From Aptenodytes patagonicus (taxonomy: Eukaryota; Chordata; Aves; Sphenisciformes; Spheniscidae): DNA of 64,000 nucleotides. The translations under genes were made by a program, and so were the position numbers. The notes beneath the pieces are model-generated. The model saw only the letters and a program-made list of their open reading frames with translations. It did no database searches and was not told the origin of the DNA. Below are positions 27,801-39,600 of the stretch, piece by piece; position 1 is the stretch's first letter, and each line of letters begins with the position of its first letter. The DNA is taken from the NCBI RefSeq assembly GCF_965638725.1, contig NC_134951.1, positions 72,419,068-72,483,067 on the forward strand, given 5' to 3'.

Positions 27801-29687
27801 GAGCTGACTTCCCAGAGCCCTGGTGAGGGGTGATGCCTGTGGAGATCAGGCATGGCTGGGGTACGGCCACGGGGCCAGGGCAATGTGGTGGTGCTTGTGG
27901 TGGTGACGGGTCAGCAGGGCATTGCTGGTGACCGCCTGGCTGGAGGAGATGGGAGCTGATTGTGCTGCTCGTGTTGCTTTCTCGAGAAAGCACCGTGGCA
28001 GCAGACCAGCCTGCATACGGTGGGGAGAGGAGGAAGAAGTCCTCGCGCTTTGCCCAAAGGAGAGGAGAGGTGAGAAAAGAGCATGACCTGATCTGTTGCG
28101 TTCTTCTCCGTGCTCAGCTTTAGACCCCCATTGATCGAGAATTACTCCACTACAGGTGAGAATGAATGAAATCAGGGTCATCTTAGAAAGGAATCACTCG
28201 AAATTTAATTTCTACTGCGAGGACCAAATCATGAGATGTGTTAAACATGTGCAACCACTTGGCCCTTTGGGATGGATCCGACGTCCTAAAACTTCATTGC
28301 TTTGTCCACAGCATGTTAAATCAAATGTGTCACAAATTGTAAGTAAAAGACTTTTTACCTATGCACAATATTGCCGTGAGATGTTGGAGAAGTCTGACAT
28401 AGGACTAATTATTTTTAGTTGCTAAAACTTACAGGGCTTTTAGCAAAAGTTTAGGGGAGGGCATAAAGATGTGGGGAGAAAATGTTGAAAGGAGAAATAA
28501 ATAGAATCAGGCCTCACTTGGAAACCTTTGCTCACAAGGGTACTATTGCTTAGACAATGAAAATACTGTTTAAATGTCTGTCATCTTCCCACTTTGTCTT
28601 TATTCATTGTTTCTTCACCTCTTCTCGGTGTATTTGATCTTTATTCTACCCCCCTGCCTATGCCTCTTCATGGCTTCTTCTCACAACAGAGAGATACTTT
28701 ATAGACAGTGCCACTGGTTTATTTGAATTTAAGGTAATGGAAGCAAATAACATTTTAGTGGCAGAGAAATGAGTCCAGAACACTTACAGCTTATGCTTTC
28801 ATATATTGCTATACTGCAGTGTTAAAAATGATGGCCTGTAATTACTTTAAAATACTATTTCCACTTCGAACATGCTAGAAAATGCTTTCTACTAGGTGAA
28901 CTCCTAGCTCTTGACCTCTGTTCTTGTGCGCAGTTGTGAATAGCCATCTGGAAAGGTTGTACACATTGCTACTCTTCCTGCATGTGCATATGATTACTGA
29001 CACCAAGGAGTACATAGAAGTGACCTTTTAATGCTCCTATGCTGGGCAAACTGTATTTCATTTTTAATTTAATATGGAATAGGATTTAGTAATAACCTCA
29101 GAATGAATTTGGGAAGGAATATAAAGTCTAAATGAGGAGAAATCATTCACTGAAAACCATTCAGATAACATACAGTTTTATCAAATCTGGTAATTTTACT
29201 ACTATGCAAATGAGGAATTTGCATGGTGATGTGTTTTTTGGAAAAATGATTTGCGGCACACAGTCTTAAAAACATACGTATATACAAGCCCTTATATTAA
29301 TTTAATGAAAGTCTTTATTCATGTCATTTCTACTCATTTTAAGGGTATATGAAGTCAGTTAAATACCTATGTTTCCTTTTTATCATTGTTTTTGGTGCAT
29401 CCAGTGAAAGAATTTAAGACTGCATCAACCAAAATTGTTATAAAATATTCCACTGAAAATATTCAATCTAGCACTCCAAAACATTTCATCCTCATAAAAA
29501 TGGACTGCTAATGGGATCACAAAGTTCTGAATAAGAGCCAGAAATAAAATCAGACTAATCTAAAAACTTCTTCATGAAAATTTTAACAAAAGACAAAATA
29601 ATTTAGTTAAATTAAGTATGCTCACAGTCTAGGGTAAGAACCTTCAGAATGCTCCATTCACTTTGTTCTAGTAAACTAAGTGGAAAT
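18820..29687. other. Intergenic AT-rich stretch, no gene recognised
   Basis: About 10.9 kb with short open frames only. There is a perfect 11-bp inverted repeat with a 6-nt loop at 27193-27220 in very AT-rich DNA, A runs near 22069 and 22902, and an ATTAAATAT-type short tandem at about 23022-23046. GC-richer patches at about 26560-26720 and 27815-28130 show no coding signature that I can recognise. Confidence 0.55.
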
Positions 29688-31040
29688 CACAGACATCACA
29701 AAATGTCTGAGGTTGGAAAGGACCAATGGAGATCGCCCAGTCCAACCTCCCTGCTCAGAGCTGGGTCAGCTACACCAACCAGGCTGCTCAGGGCTCTGAC
29801 CAGATGGGTTTTGAATATCTCCGAGGAGGGAGACTCCATACCCTCTTTGGGCAACCTGTGCCAGTTACCCTCACAGTAAGAAAGTGTTTCCTGATGTTCA
29901 GGCAGAACCTCCTGTGTTTCAGTATGTGCCCATTGCCTCTGGTCCTGCCACTGGGCACCACTGGGAAGAGTCTAGCTCCATCTTCTTTGGACCCTCTTGT
30001 CAGGTATTTATACACATTGATAAGATCCCCCTGAGTCTGCTCTTCTCCAGGCTGAACAGTCCCTCAGCTCGTCCCCTCATGAAAGATGCTCCAGTCCCTT
30101 AATCATCTTTGTGGCCCTGGCTCAACTCATTCCAGTAAGTATGCATCTTTCATGTACTGGGCAGCCCAGCAGTGGACCCAGGACTCCAGATGTGTCTCAC
30201 CAGCACTGAGCGGAGGGGAAGGATCGCCTCCCTTGACCTGGTGGCAATGCACTTTCCTAATGCAGCCCAGGAGGCTGTTGGTCTTCTTTGACATGAGGGT
30301 GCATTGCTGGCTCATGGTTAACATGTTGTCCACCATGATCCCCAGGGTCTTCTCTGTAGAGCTGTTTTCCAGCAGTCAGCCCCCAGCTTGTACTGGTGTC
30401 TGGGCTTATTCCTCACCAGATGCAGGACTTGGCATTTCACCTTGTTGAACTTACTGGATTCCTGTCAGCTCATTTTTTCCACCTGCTCAACACCAAACCC
30501 GTCATCTCATCAGAGGAGGCTATCAGGTTGGTTAACCAAAACTTCCTCTTTGTAAAGCCATGCTGACTGTTCCCGATCACCTTCTTGTCCTTCACGTGTC
30601 TGGAAATGGTTTCCAGGAAGATTTGGTGCATCACCGTCCTAGGGATTGAGCTGAGGCTGACCACTTCAGGTTCCCCAGATCCTCCTTCTTGCCCTTCTTG
30701 AAGACAGGAGTGGCATTTGCTTTCTTCCAGTCTTCAGGAGGCTCCAACTGCCATGACCTTTCAAAGATGATTGAGAGTGGCCTCGCAGTGACACCAGCCA
30801 GGTCAGCACTTGGGGGTGTGTCCCATCAGGTCCCGTGGAATTGTGTATGTCCAGTTTGTTTAAGTGTTCCCTAACCTGATCCTCCTCCACCAAGGGTAAG
30901 TCTTCCTTGCTCCAGACTTTCCTGCGTGCCTCAGGGGCTTGGAATAACTGAAGGTCAGTCTTACCAGTAAAGACTGAGGTGAAAAAGGGATTGAGTACCT
31001 CAGCTTTCCCATGTCCTTTGTCACCAGGTCCCGTCCCTGA
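29688..31040 (-). mobile_element. Old, internally deleted CR1 LINE (antisense)
   Basis: Read on the minus strand, this gives CR1 ORF2 pieces in several frames: VEEDQVREHLNKLDIHN and STGPDGTHPQVL (about 30820-30890), a GNSQHGFTKRK segment (about 30540-30580) and a 3' end with VYKYLTRGSKEDGA-like sequence (about 29975-30015). Much of the middle of the reverse transcriptase is missing, the frames are broken, and the 8-bp tail is not preserved. It is more divergent than the other copies and belongs to an older subfamily. The edges are approximate. Confidence 0.85.
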
Positions 31041-34000
31041 TCTGGTCAGCCCTGGAGAGCATGAAGAGTATTATGTATGTGCAGTAGTGTAGGGGAATTG
31101 CTTGTGTGCTGATGTGGAACCTGAACAACCCTTTTATACCCATATTGAGTCTCTCTGAATACTTTCTCCATTGTGTCGGTGATGCCCTGGCTCTGGGGGA
31201 GGTGAAAAGCCAGGCGGCAGCCATCTTCCCCCTCTGTCACTTCACCGCCAGGGCACAGCCCTCGCTTCCCCCTTATCATGGGTTATACCCAGCCTGGCAG
31301 AGCCTGCTACCATAAGGGGCATCCTGTGAGCACAGTCCTGCAAAAAAGTGTCACAGATTGCAGATCGGTGGACTTAGTAGTGGCACCTGGTACAGGAGGT
31401 GAAGAGCTAGAAGGGAGGCCAGCTGATGCACAGATTGCTTGTGCTGTATTAGGAACATGAGAGACAGGGACAGATGAAAAATATCTCACCTATTATGGGA
31501 TTTTTCAGGTCTGGTGACACAGAGAAAACATCATGGATGCTACTGTCATCCCTTTTTCCTCCTGCTCCTTGTTCTTCCCATTTCTCAGCTCATCTTTAAC
31601 CTGTTTTCCGCGGCTTGCTACCTACAAAACAGCTAAAAGGAAAATTCATCTAGGTAACCTGTAGACACATCTATTTGTACAAGATTTCAGGTGCCTTGAG
31701 GGATTGTTTTGTTTTATTAAGCTGGAAAACAGCTCGTGTGGGAAAACCAGCATTTTGCACATATAATTAGGAAGGTAGGATACTCTATTTCTGGACATGC
31801 ACAGTCAAGAGCTGGGAGATTTTGGCACTTACTGAAACAAATAGCTTTTGAACGTCTGAAATTGCTCCTGAATATATTTTGATTACAGTGTGAGCATGGT
31901 AATAAAGGAGTCCCTTGAGAGAGAAAAGATTTGGATTCAAATATTAATATCGTTTGGCTGGGAACTGATTATCTCCCAAGCTAGAGCCGTTAGGTTTCTC
32001 ATTGATAAACCTTCCTGCTGGCTTATGGAAAGAGTCAGAGTTGGGGTCATGCTCTGCAAACAGGGTGCCGAACCCTGCTTCAGGAAGAAACAACAGTTGT
32101 TCCCACACTGTCAGTGACAATCTCCCTTTTAGCCTCCAACGTGACTTCTGATTTTGATCCCAGACCCTTTGTATTTCGCTGTTCTTTCGACTCCTTTTCT
32201 TGACTCCTGTAGGCATCACTGGCATACACTGTGATTCCAGATCCTGGTGCCACCCGTCAGTTGAGATATCCCTGATATCAGTATCAGGTCTGCTAACACA
32301 GGGAAAGGAACTGTTTTATTGCACTGTGTCTGTTTTATTGCACTGGCTTGTGGAATTCAAGAAGAGCTGGACCTACAACCAAAAGACTTTTCTTCTTTTT
32401 AAAGGGGTTCTGAAACTTTATTCTGCGTTTCTGGATAGAGACAGAAGTCTTTCCATTTTGTGCCTTGTGACCAATGACTGGGTTTGTGGACGTAGTCAAT
32501 ACTTGCTATACCATGGATAATTCTTCCAGCTGCATCACAAGTGTTTTGATAACTGCATGATTTTTTTGTTGTTCAAGCCCACTTCTGGGGCCAAGATTTT
32601 TCATATCTTATTAAAAAATAAACACACTGTTATTGAAAAAAGCTGTAAATGAGAAGCCAGGTGCCCTTGAAGTCTCAGTACTCAGTCAGCACTCTTCCCC
32701 AAACTGCACACTCTCTTTTTTTTTAATTTCATAAATTTTAGAACAATCTGATGATTTTTTAATCTTTGGCACTGACAAGGCTGATATTACACTAGTCTTT
32801 TAGAGCTTTAAGGATTTTTTGAATGTTCTCAAACTGCAAAACAGTTCCCCCATCCGTAATGTGAGCACAGTTCATAAAAAAAATCTATTAACATTAATGA
32901 GGTAGTTAAATAAAAAAAAACCACTATAAGAAAATATCTAAAAATTATATAGCTGTTTTTCAGCTACTAGTCACTCAGCCACTGTTTATAGAAATTCAGT
33001 AAGTTTCTTTTACAAAGCTAGAATCAGAGCATTGAAGAACAACCAAAGCTGAACCTTGGCCTCTGCTCCTTCAGAATTGTCTTTAAAAGAAAAAAAAGAG
33101 AAAAAGAAGGAAAAGGTTTGCACTCTAATCAGCTTCAGCAGCTTCTCTCTCCACAAAAGTTGAATGGTTTGTCAAATATATTGTGCGGCATCTTCATCCA
33201 TTCAACAGAGACAAATCTGCCTCTCGCTTCTTAAACATTATTGGGAAGCATTATGTAGAAATAATGTACAAATTAGAGAACACAGCAGTGCCACCATTTT
33301 GTACAGTCTAATACACAGTGAACACTCTGATATAGTCAGTAATTAAATGGCTGTCAAATGGTCTGCAAAATTAAAGCACTCTGATCCTCTGGATCACTTG
33401 TTTACCTATGTCCATCTCTATATGTAGCATAGTGAAGCTTATCGAGTTCATCCAGGTTACTTACAGACATAAGGTCAAGCACACAGGAAAACTACGAGAG
33501 GGCTAGGGCAGAGTTCAGTCTCAACTGAAATGATTCTGCCTTTGAGAAACAAGGCATGCATATCTAATAGCAAAATTAGGATAGCCTATATATATATAGG
33601 TATATGTATACAGTCTCATGCTAATAATTAATTTGTCTTGTAAAGGGTAAGTACTGTTGAAAGTACTTTAAAAAAATTACTAACAACCTCAGATAGAGGT
33701 TGCTGTCAGATAGAATAGAACTAACTGCGATTGAGATCTGTAGCAGTAATTGATATAAACATTGACATTAATGCTGAGATACTTACATGGAAGAATTCAG
33801 CATCTCATAAACCTCTTTCCATGCAAAAACTGACCTTTTAAGCTAATGACAGTTGCCTGTCTCTTGCATGGGAACTCAGCATGCCCATCACTACTTTTTC
33901 CCCAACTGCCAGACCAAATCCCTTTTCATCCTTATTCTATATCCTTTTTAGGACAGTTGCAGCTCATGATAATGATAAAACAATAACAAAATGGAATACA

Positions 34001-34285
34001 GTTAGTTCTTTAATCAATAAAATGTTCTTTCCTGAGTCTTGTCTGAATACTTTGTGCTAGAAATTGGCTGAGATCACTGCAAATCAGTATAATAAAATGA
34101 TGATGACCAGTTCCTTTGTAGAAAATGAAGCAATAAAGAGCTTTTGTGTTAGCTTTATGTTTTTATTGATAGATACTATACTGGAGACCACACACATTAC
34201 CGTTATATATGAGAAAAAACGTAGCTGTTTCAACAGACAAAAAATAAAGTGCAGTTGATTCATCGGCTCCTTTAAGAGGACTGGC
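31041..34285. other. Intergenic stretch, no gene recognised
   Basis: GC-richer between about 31030 and 31320, otherwise AT-rich. There is a short TA tract at about 33587-33611. No exon or RNA gene was recognised. Confidence 0.55.
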
Positions 34286-34527
34286 ATCTGGACCACATGC
34301 ACTTCAAAGTCAAATGCTGTACTGAGATGTGCTGCTTTGAAGTACAGCTGCTGATCCAGACAAATTTTGGAGCCTGAACCAGCATATGAATCTGCTGTAC
34401 TCTGAAAAAAAATCTATTTCAGATGCCAGTTTTGACTCATTTTAGAAAATTGCTGTCTGGATCGGCTGAACTTCAAAGCAGAACATCGCAGTACAGCATT
34501 TCCCTTTGAAGTGCAGCTAATCCAGAT
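34286..34527. repeat. Imperfect inverted repeat, about 75-bp arms with 93-bp loop
   Basis: The left arm (34286-34361, starting ATCTGGACC and ending GATCCAGAC) is closely matched by the reverse complement of the right arm (34455-34527, starting GTCTGGATC and ending ATCCAGAT). Shared blocks include ACTTCAAAGCAG, CAGTACAGCATTT and CTTTGAAGTGCA. A further 10-bp exact inverted match, CTGGCATCTG, lies at 34281-34290 and 34420-34429. The shape suggests a non-autonomous DNA transposon or an ancient hairpin element; the family is not recognised. Confidence 0.8.
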
Positions 34528-36616
34528 AGTGGGTTTTCTCTCCCCCCTTTTTTTTTAAGTCGTTAAAATTGGCATCTGACCTTACCAGTATTTCTCCTCA
34601 CCCTCTGCACATTCTTCTTCCCTTCTCCCTTATTTCCTCTTCTTTTGACCTCTCTGAAAAATACAGCAATACTCACTATCTTGTTAGCTCCTGCATTACC
34701 AAAGCTACTCTAAAGAGGGTGGTTGTGGGAACAGCCTATATCAAGTCACATAATGGACAGTGGCCAATTACTGCACATGGCTTGTCATAAAGTTTGTTAA
34801 TAAATAATGCTTAATTTTACCACCCAAGAAAAATAAATCTCAAAATAAATCCCTTGCAAATTCTTGTATTCAGAGTATTCATAACCACATTTCCATGGTT
34901 CTGCTAACTCATATTAATGGTCATTAGCACTGGTTTAAAAAGTAGCTGAGGTTAATAGCATTTCACCTTTAAGAAATTTTAAGCCATTTTTTCACAGAAA
35001 GGTCTCCTTTGCAGCCAAGTCAGGAAGGCCTTAAGAAAATGGTTTTACTGGGGAAGGAACAAGATTAGCACAGGCAGAGTTTGCACGGCTTCTGGCAAGG
35101 GGAGCCAAGGGTAAATGCAGTGAGCTCACCAGAACAGGACAAAAGAGGAGCTAAGACCTGGTCAGCCAGGAGGACCTTCCTGCAGTGGAGCTGACCATGT
35201 TTCAAAGCAATCTCTTCCTTACGCCAATTGTTGCCAGTTCCACAATGTAAGGGAGGCCAAGAGGAAGGGATTCCCTCTGGAGTACTGCAGAAAAGTCAAT
35301 AAATTGTTCTCCTCTCTTAGTAAAGGCAAATCAGAAAATGTGCTCTTCACCTTGAATATAATCATGGTGCTGGCTGCTCACATAACCACCTGCTAAAGAA
35401 AAGTCTTGAACAGACTAACAGCATTGTCTGTTACACTGGCCTCTCAAAAGGTTTTGATCTTGCTGAGAGGTAGTGAATCCTGCTGACTTATTTTTGCAGA
35501 TGGCTCGTTAGATCCTCGCAGGAGTAAACGTCGGAGGACAAGTAGGCTGAACAGTCCTCAGGACAAACCCAGAGGAACAGGAACATCTGGTTTTATAAAT
35601 AAAAGCAAATCTGAAAAAAAATGGGTAAGCTCTAGCCCTGGAGAGTGTTTGTGGATTGTATTTGGAAGAGGCTTGTATTTCCTGAGTACCTTAAGTCCTG
35701 CCAAAGTAATGTCACTTTGCAGACAAAACGTGGGAGCAGGGTCCGGAGCACACGGAGAGCCACAGCACCTGCGGGGCTGCTCAAGCCACATGCACAAGTA
35801 AGTTTCCTAACCCTTCTGTGCTCAGACCTCCAAAATAGGCATCCTCTCCTCACCTCACAGGTCATGGGTGAAGGCAGATGATGTTTGTGAGGCTTGACAG
35901 AGAAGCCCAGCAGGAAATTAATTGTTACTTCTCTCCTCCTGGCAGGGAGGGAAGGAAGTAGGATTCGTGTCCTTACACCAAGAAATGTAAATAGGTGGGA
36001 GAGAAAGTAACTGCTTATTTTATGACTGCAGCCAAATGAATGAAAAACTATCATGCATTTTAACATTGTCATAATCTATATTCACAAGAAATCCAGATGA
36101 ATGTTAGAGGGGCACCCTTTATTCTGACAATTCCCAACTTCTGTCTGAGTGACTTTGCCACTGCCAAGATCTTTTAGCAATGCTCCCGTCTTACACACAC
36201 ATAAGGGATGCTCTCATGTGCTACTAAACTAAAAGACAAATCATGAAGAAATGTTGCACTCTGTTCAAACTGCAAAGACAAAGAAAAAAAACCCATCCAA
36301 ATACATGCTAGTACAAGACGACAATTTAATGACAGCATCTCTCATTTGCTGAGAAATAACTCTGGAGAGAGAAAGGACTGGACAATGACCAGCATTTTAT
36401 TTACACAGGTCATGAGACATGTCACTTGGGTGATCTGTTCCTGTCAGGCAGTTCTTAATTAGAAAATTCCTAGACAGAGCTCCTGCTCCCACTAGGTGCT
36501 TATTAAAATCTAAAGACAAAAGGAGTTAGTAGAAAAGCCTGAGGAATGGACGGAGAACTCAGGTTACACTGGAAGGCAAGAGTCAGCTGCTGCTAGCATA
36601 GGGAGAGGCACTCAGG
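34528..36616. other. Sequence upstream of NOX3; promoter expected here
   Basis: The NOX3 promoter and 5' UTR should lie at the right end of this stretch. No clear TATA box or CpG island is visible; TATTAAAATC at about 36501-36510 is the nearest AT element. A 146-codon minus-strand frame at 35632-36072 has no family resemblance and was not called. Confidence 0.4.
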
Positions 36617-36661
36617 ATGGGATGCTGGATTTTGAATGAAAAACTCTCAGTGCTGTTATTA
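36617..36661 (+). CDS. NOX3: NOX3 coding exon 1 (start codon)
   Basis: This short exon encodes 15 residues, [15 protein letters not shown], and is followed by the donor GTGAGT. The start has a strong context, with A at -3 and G at +4. The alignment with mammalian NOX3 is gap-free from GCWILNE up to the exon 2 junction. The mammalian protein carries two methionines at the start, whereas here the preceding codon is AGG, so a single Met is used. No clear TATA box was found. A TATTAAAATC stretch at about 36501-36510 is only a weak candidate. The 5' UTR limit is unknown. Confidence 0.9.
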
Positions 36662-39600
36662 GTGAGTATTTTTAGCATTACAAAAATCTAATTGGATATA
36701 TATAAATATTTTAAGCTTGTTTAAAAGACATTTTATGGTTTGCTTACAGTAATACTCCCAAGCTTAATGTAAAACTTGCTATAAATTATTCAGCAGCCTT
36801 TTTATAACTAGTCTTAAAAACAATTTAAAGTCTTACTGTTTTATTTTTAATTATTTTTAAGTCTGTGTACTTTAGTCCTCAGATAAAGGGAACAGGGCGT
36901 TGCAATTGTAATTGAAATTATATTCTGAATTATTTTCAGAGGCTTTGGTGAATTGAGTATGGGGGACAGAGAAAGGAATTTCCTCAGCTCCTAACTCACT
37001 CCATTTCTGGAATTCTTTAATTTTAGCTTTTATTGCCTTTTTAGAAACCAGGATAAGCCCTGTGTTTAAGATCAAGTTTACCATCACACAGTAAATGTCA
37101 TCTATATCCTCTACTGGGGATGTGGGGATAGGACTATAATCCTGCATTTGCTAAAAGATAGCCTCATTCCAGCAGGCATTTGTGATTTCTATCAGCTGTG
37201 ATCAAGAACTGCATTGCACACTGATTTTGAAGTATCTCTCAGATACTTTCTAAAACTATAACCATAACCAGTTTTATATGCATTAAAAAATACTGTAAGT
37301 GTCACTAATCTGTAGCCTGTCTGCTTTGTAGCTGGTGTGGCTGGGACTGAATTTCTATTTGTTTATTGATACCTTCCACTGGTATGAAGACAAAGATGCT
37401 TACATTTATACACGGATTATGCTGGGAGTAAGTACAAGTTTGATTGTTAAAGGGCTCCACAAGAAGAATGTATGCATAGTCTGATTTTATTTACATCCTT
37501 CATAGTAATATTTTTGATGCTTCAGCAGTAATTTTCCCATATAAGAGTATTATGTTAATATAGTATTTTCTTTCTTTTGCACTTCCTATACCAAGCTTGT
37601 AATTTAATTTCTTTATACTGTTATATGTACAGTCAACCCTGGCTTGGGCAAGAGCTTCTGCAACGTGCCTTAATTTTAACTGCATGCTAATCCTGTTACC
37701 AGTCAGTAGAAACCTTATTTCATTCTTAAGAGGAGCAAGCATTGTAAGTACCATTTCTCAAATAGCCATATTATCCTCCCTTTTTTATTTCCGTAGTTCA
37801 GCAGTATTATCCATATCAAATATTTTCCAAGGAATTTAAATTTTTGATAGAGAAGTCTGTACACTATTGCCTAGTTATTACCATTTAAATTGTCAGCATT
37901 CATGACTGAAGAGAAACAAATGGCTTGTTTAACACAGTGCTCTAAATTCAACACTGATTTTGGCAGCCGCTGCATAGCATGGTGTCATGAAGTGAAAAGT
38001 GAGGAGCTATAAAAAAGGGACGTAATAATGCAACTTGGCCAAATGGAGAAAATACGCATCTATCATGTGTATCCTGTGTAGCTGCAAAGTGAAAATTGGA
38101 GAGAGAAAATGTACAGATAGATAAAAGTGTCATAAGGATAATAAGGAACATGTTTAAACCCTTCTGTCTGAGCGGCCACCATTCAGGTCTTCCTTTCTTG
38201 TAAGCATGTGTTTTTGTAATGGAGTGGTCATCTGCTCAGAGGCATTTACATTAACCTCGGCATCACGCATAGGAAGTACTTAAGGCTTTAGCTCTACTAG
38301 CTATAGCTTCAACTTGCAGTGAATTATTATAGTCAGAGCAATTCCAATACCACATTTGGGTAAAAAATCACTGATCACTTCATGACTCCAAGAACAACAG
38401 GAATTTAGAAATTGTAATATTAATTTATTTTATTGTAAGCTGGTTCTTATTTCAGTTCTGCCTCTTTTATTCTTCAGAGATAGTTACATTTCAAGCAGTC
38501 TTTAGGTGAGAATCTACACTGTTTTATAATTGTTTGAGTCCAGGAGCTGAGCATTTAAGAAAAAAAAGTCTTGTTGGACTTCTGAATCAGTTTGTGAATT
38601 AACATAAAATATATGCATGCCCACTTAGATGCTGAGTAAGAACTCAGAGAACTGGAACTCTTCTCACATATAATCAATATTTTGCTCTTCTGGACAATAT
38701 TCTGCTCTTGAGGAGCATGGTACAGAGCAACTTGACTGGCTCCAGCACGGTCAGCAGAGGGCTGGATCCAGTGACTCTCCGAGGAGGTCCTGGTTCTTGG
38801 CATTGCACCCCACGGTGCTCCAGATTTTTTGAAGACTTGTTAGCTGGGAAACAATGTGGATAAATGCCAGGATCTTTGGCATGGCACTGTGCCAGGTCAA
38901 GCAAGCAATCCAGACACCCACAACACCATCCAGAGACGGAATTAGGTCCATGAGGGCTGTCTAGGTTCCAGCAGAGTGTTAGTTTTGGCTCACCACAGCC
39001 CGCCCCGGCCCCAGGCTGGCTTTGCATGGAGGCACCCAGCTGGCCATGAGCACACCACCTTCGAGCACTTCCAATAATGGGAAGATGGCTGTAATGCATA
39101 AGCATGCAGCCACCTGAGGTCTAGACAGCCTCACCCTCCTGGGGTGTGCATTTCATGAAAGCAGCTAAAATGTTTTCATTGCAAGCTGGCTTTGCAATGA
39201 AGTTGCAAAGCCACAGTTCAGTTGTGTTCATGCAGCTAAACCTGAGCTTGCAAAGCAGTGGTGGCCCAGCCTGCTGTCCCTTTACCAGCAAATGAGTTAA
39301 TCATCAGCCCGGATAAACCACTCACAAATCACAGCTAAATGTAGCAGTTTTATCAAACCCGTTTTTGACCCCCTACATAGGCTGAATAGCTTAAGAAATC
39401 CTGGAGTGTCACTAAGCCGAAAACAGTTACCTGAGCCCCAAAGTTAAGGCTAACCCAAAACTTCCACTGAATTCCTTCAACATTCCATTTTTAAATGTAC
39501 TGAACTCTTCTCTTCTCCTCTCCAAAATGTGATTTGTAAATAGTGATAGGAATGATATAAAACAAGTTCTGCTTTTTCATGAAGTGCTGTGGAGGAGCAG

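Noticed and set aside
35632..36072. 146-codon minus-strand frame upstream of NOX3
   Set aside because: It shows no recognisable domain, signal or neighbour support, and this length can arise by chance in 64 kb.
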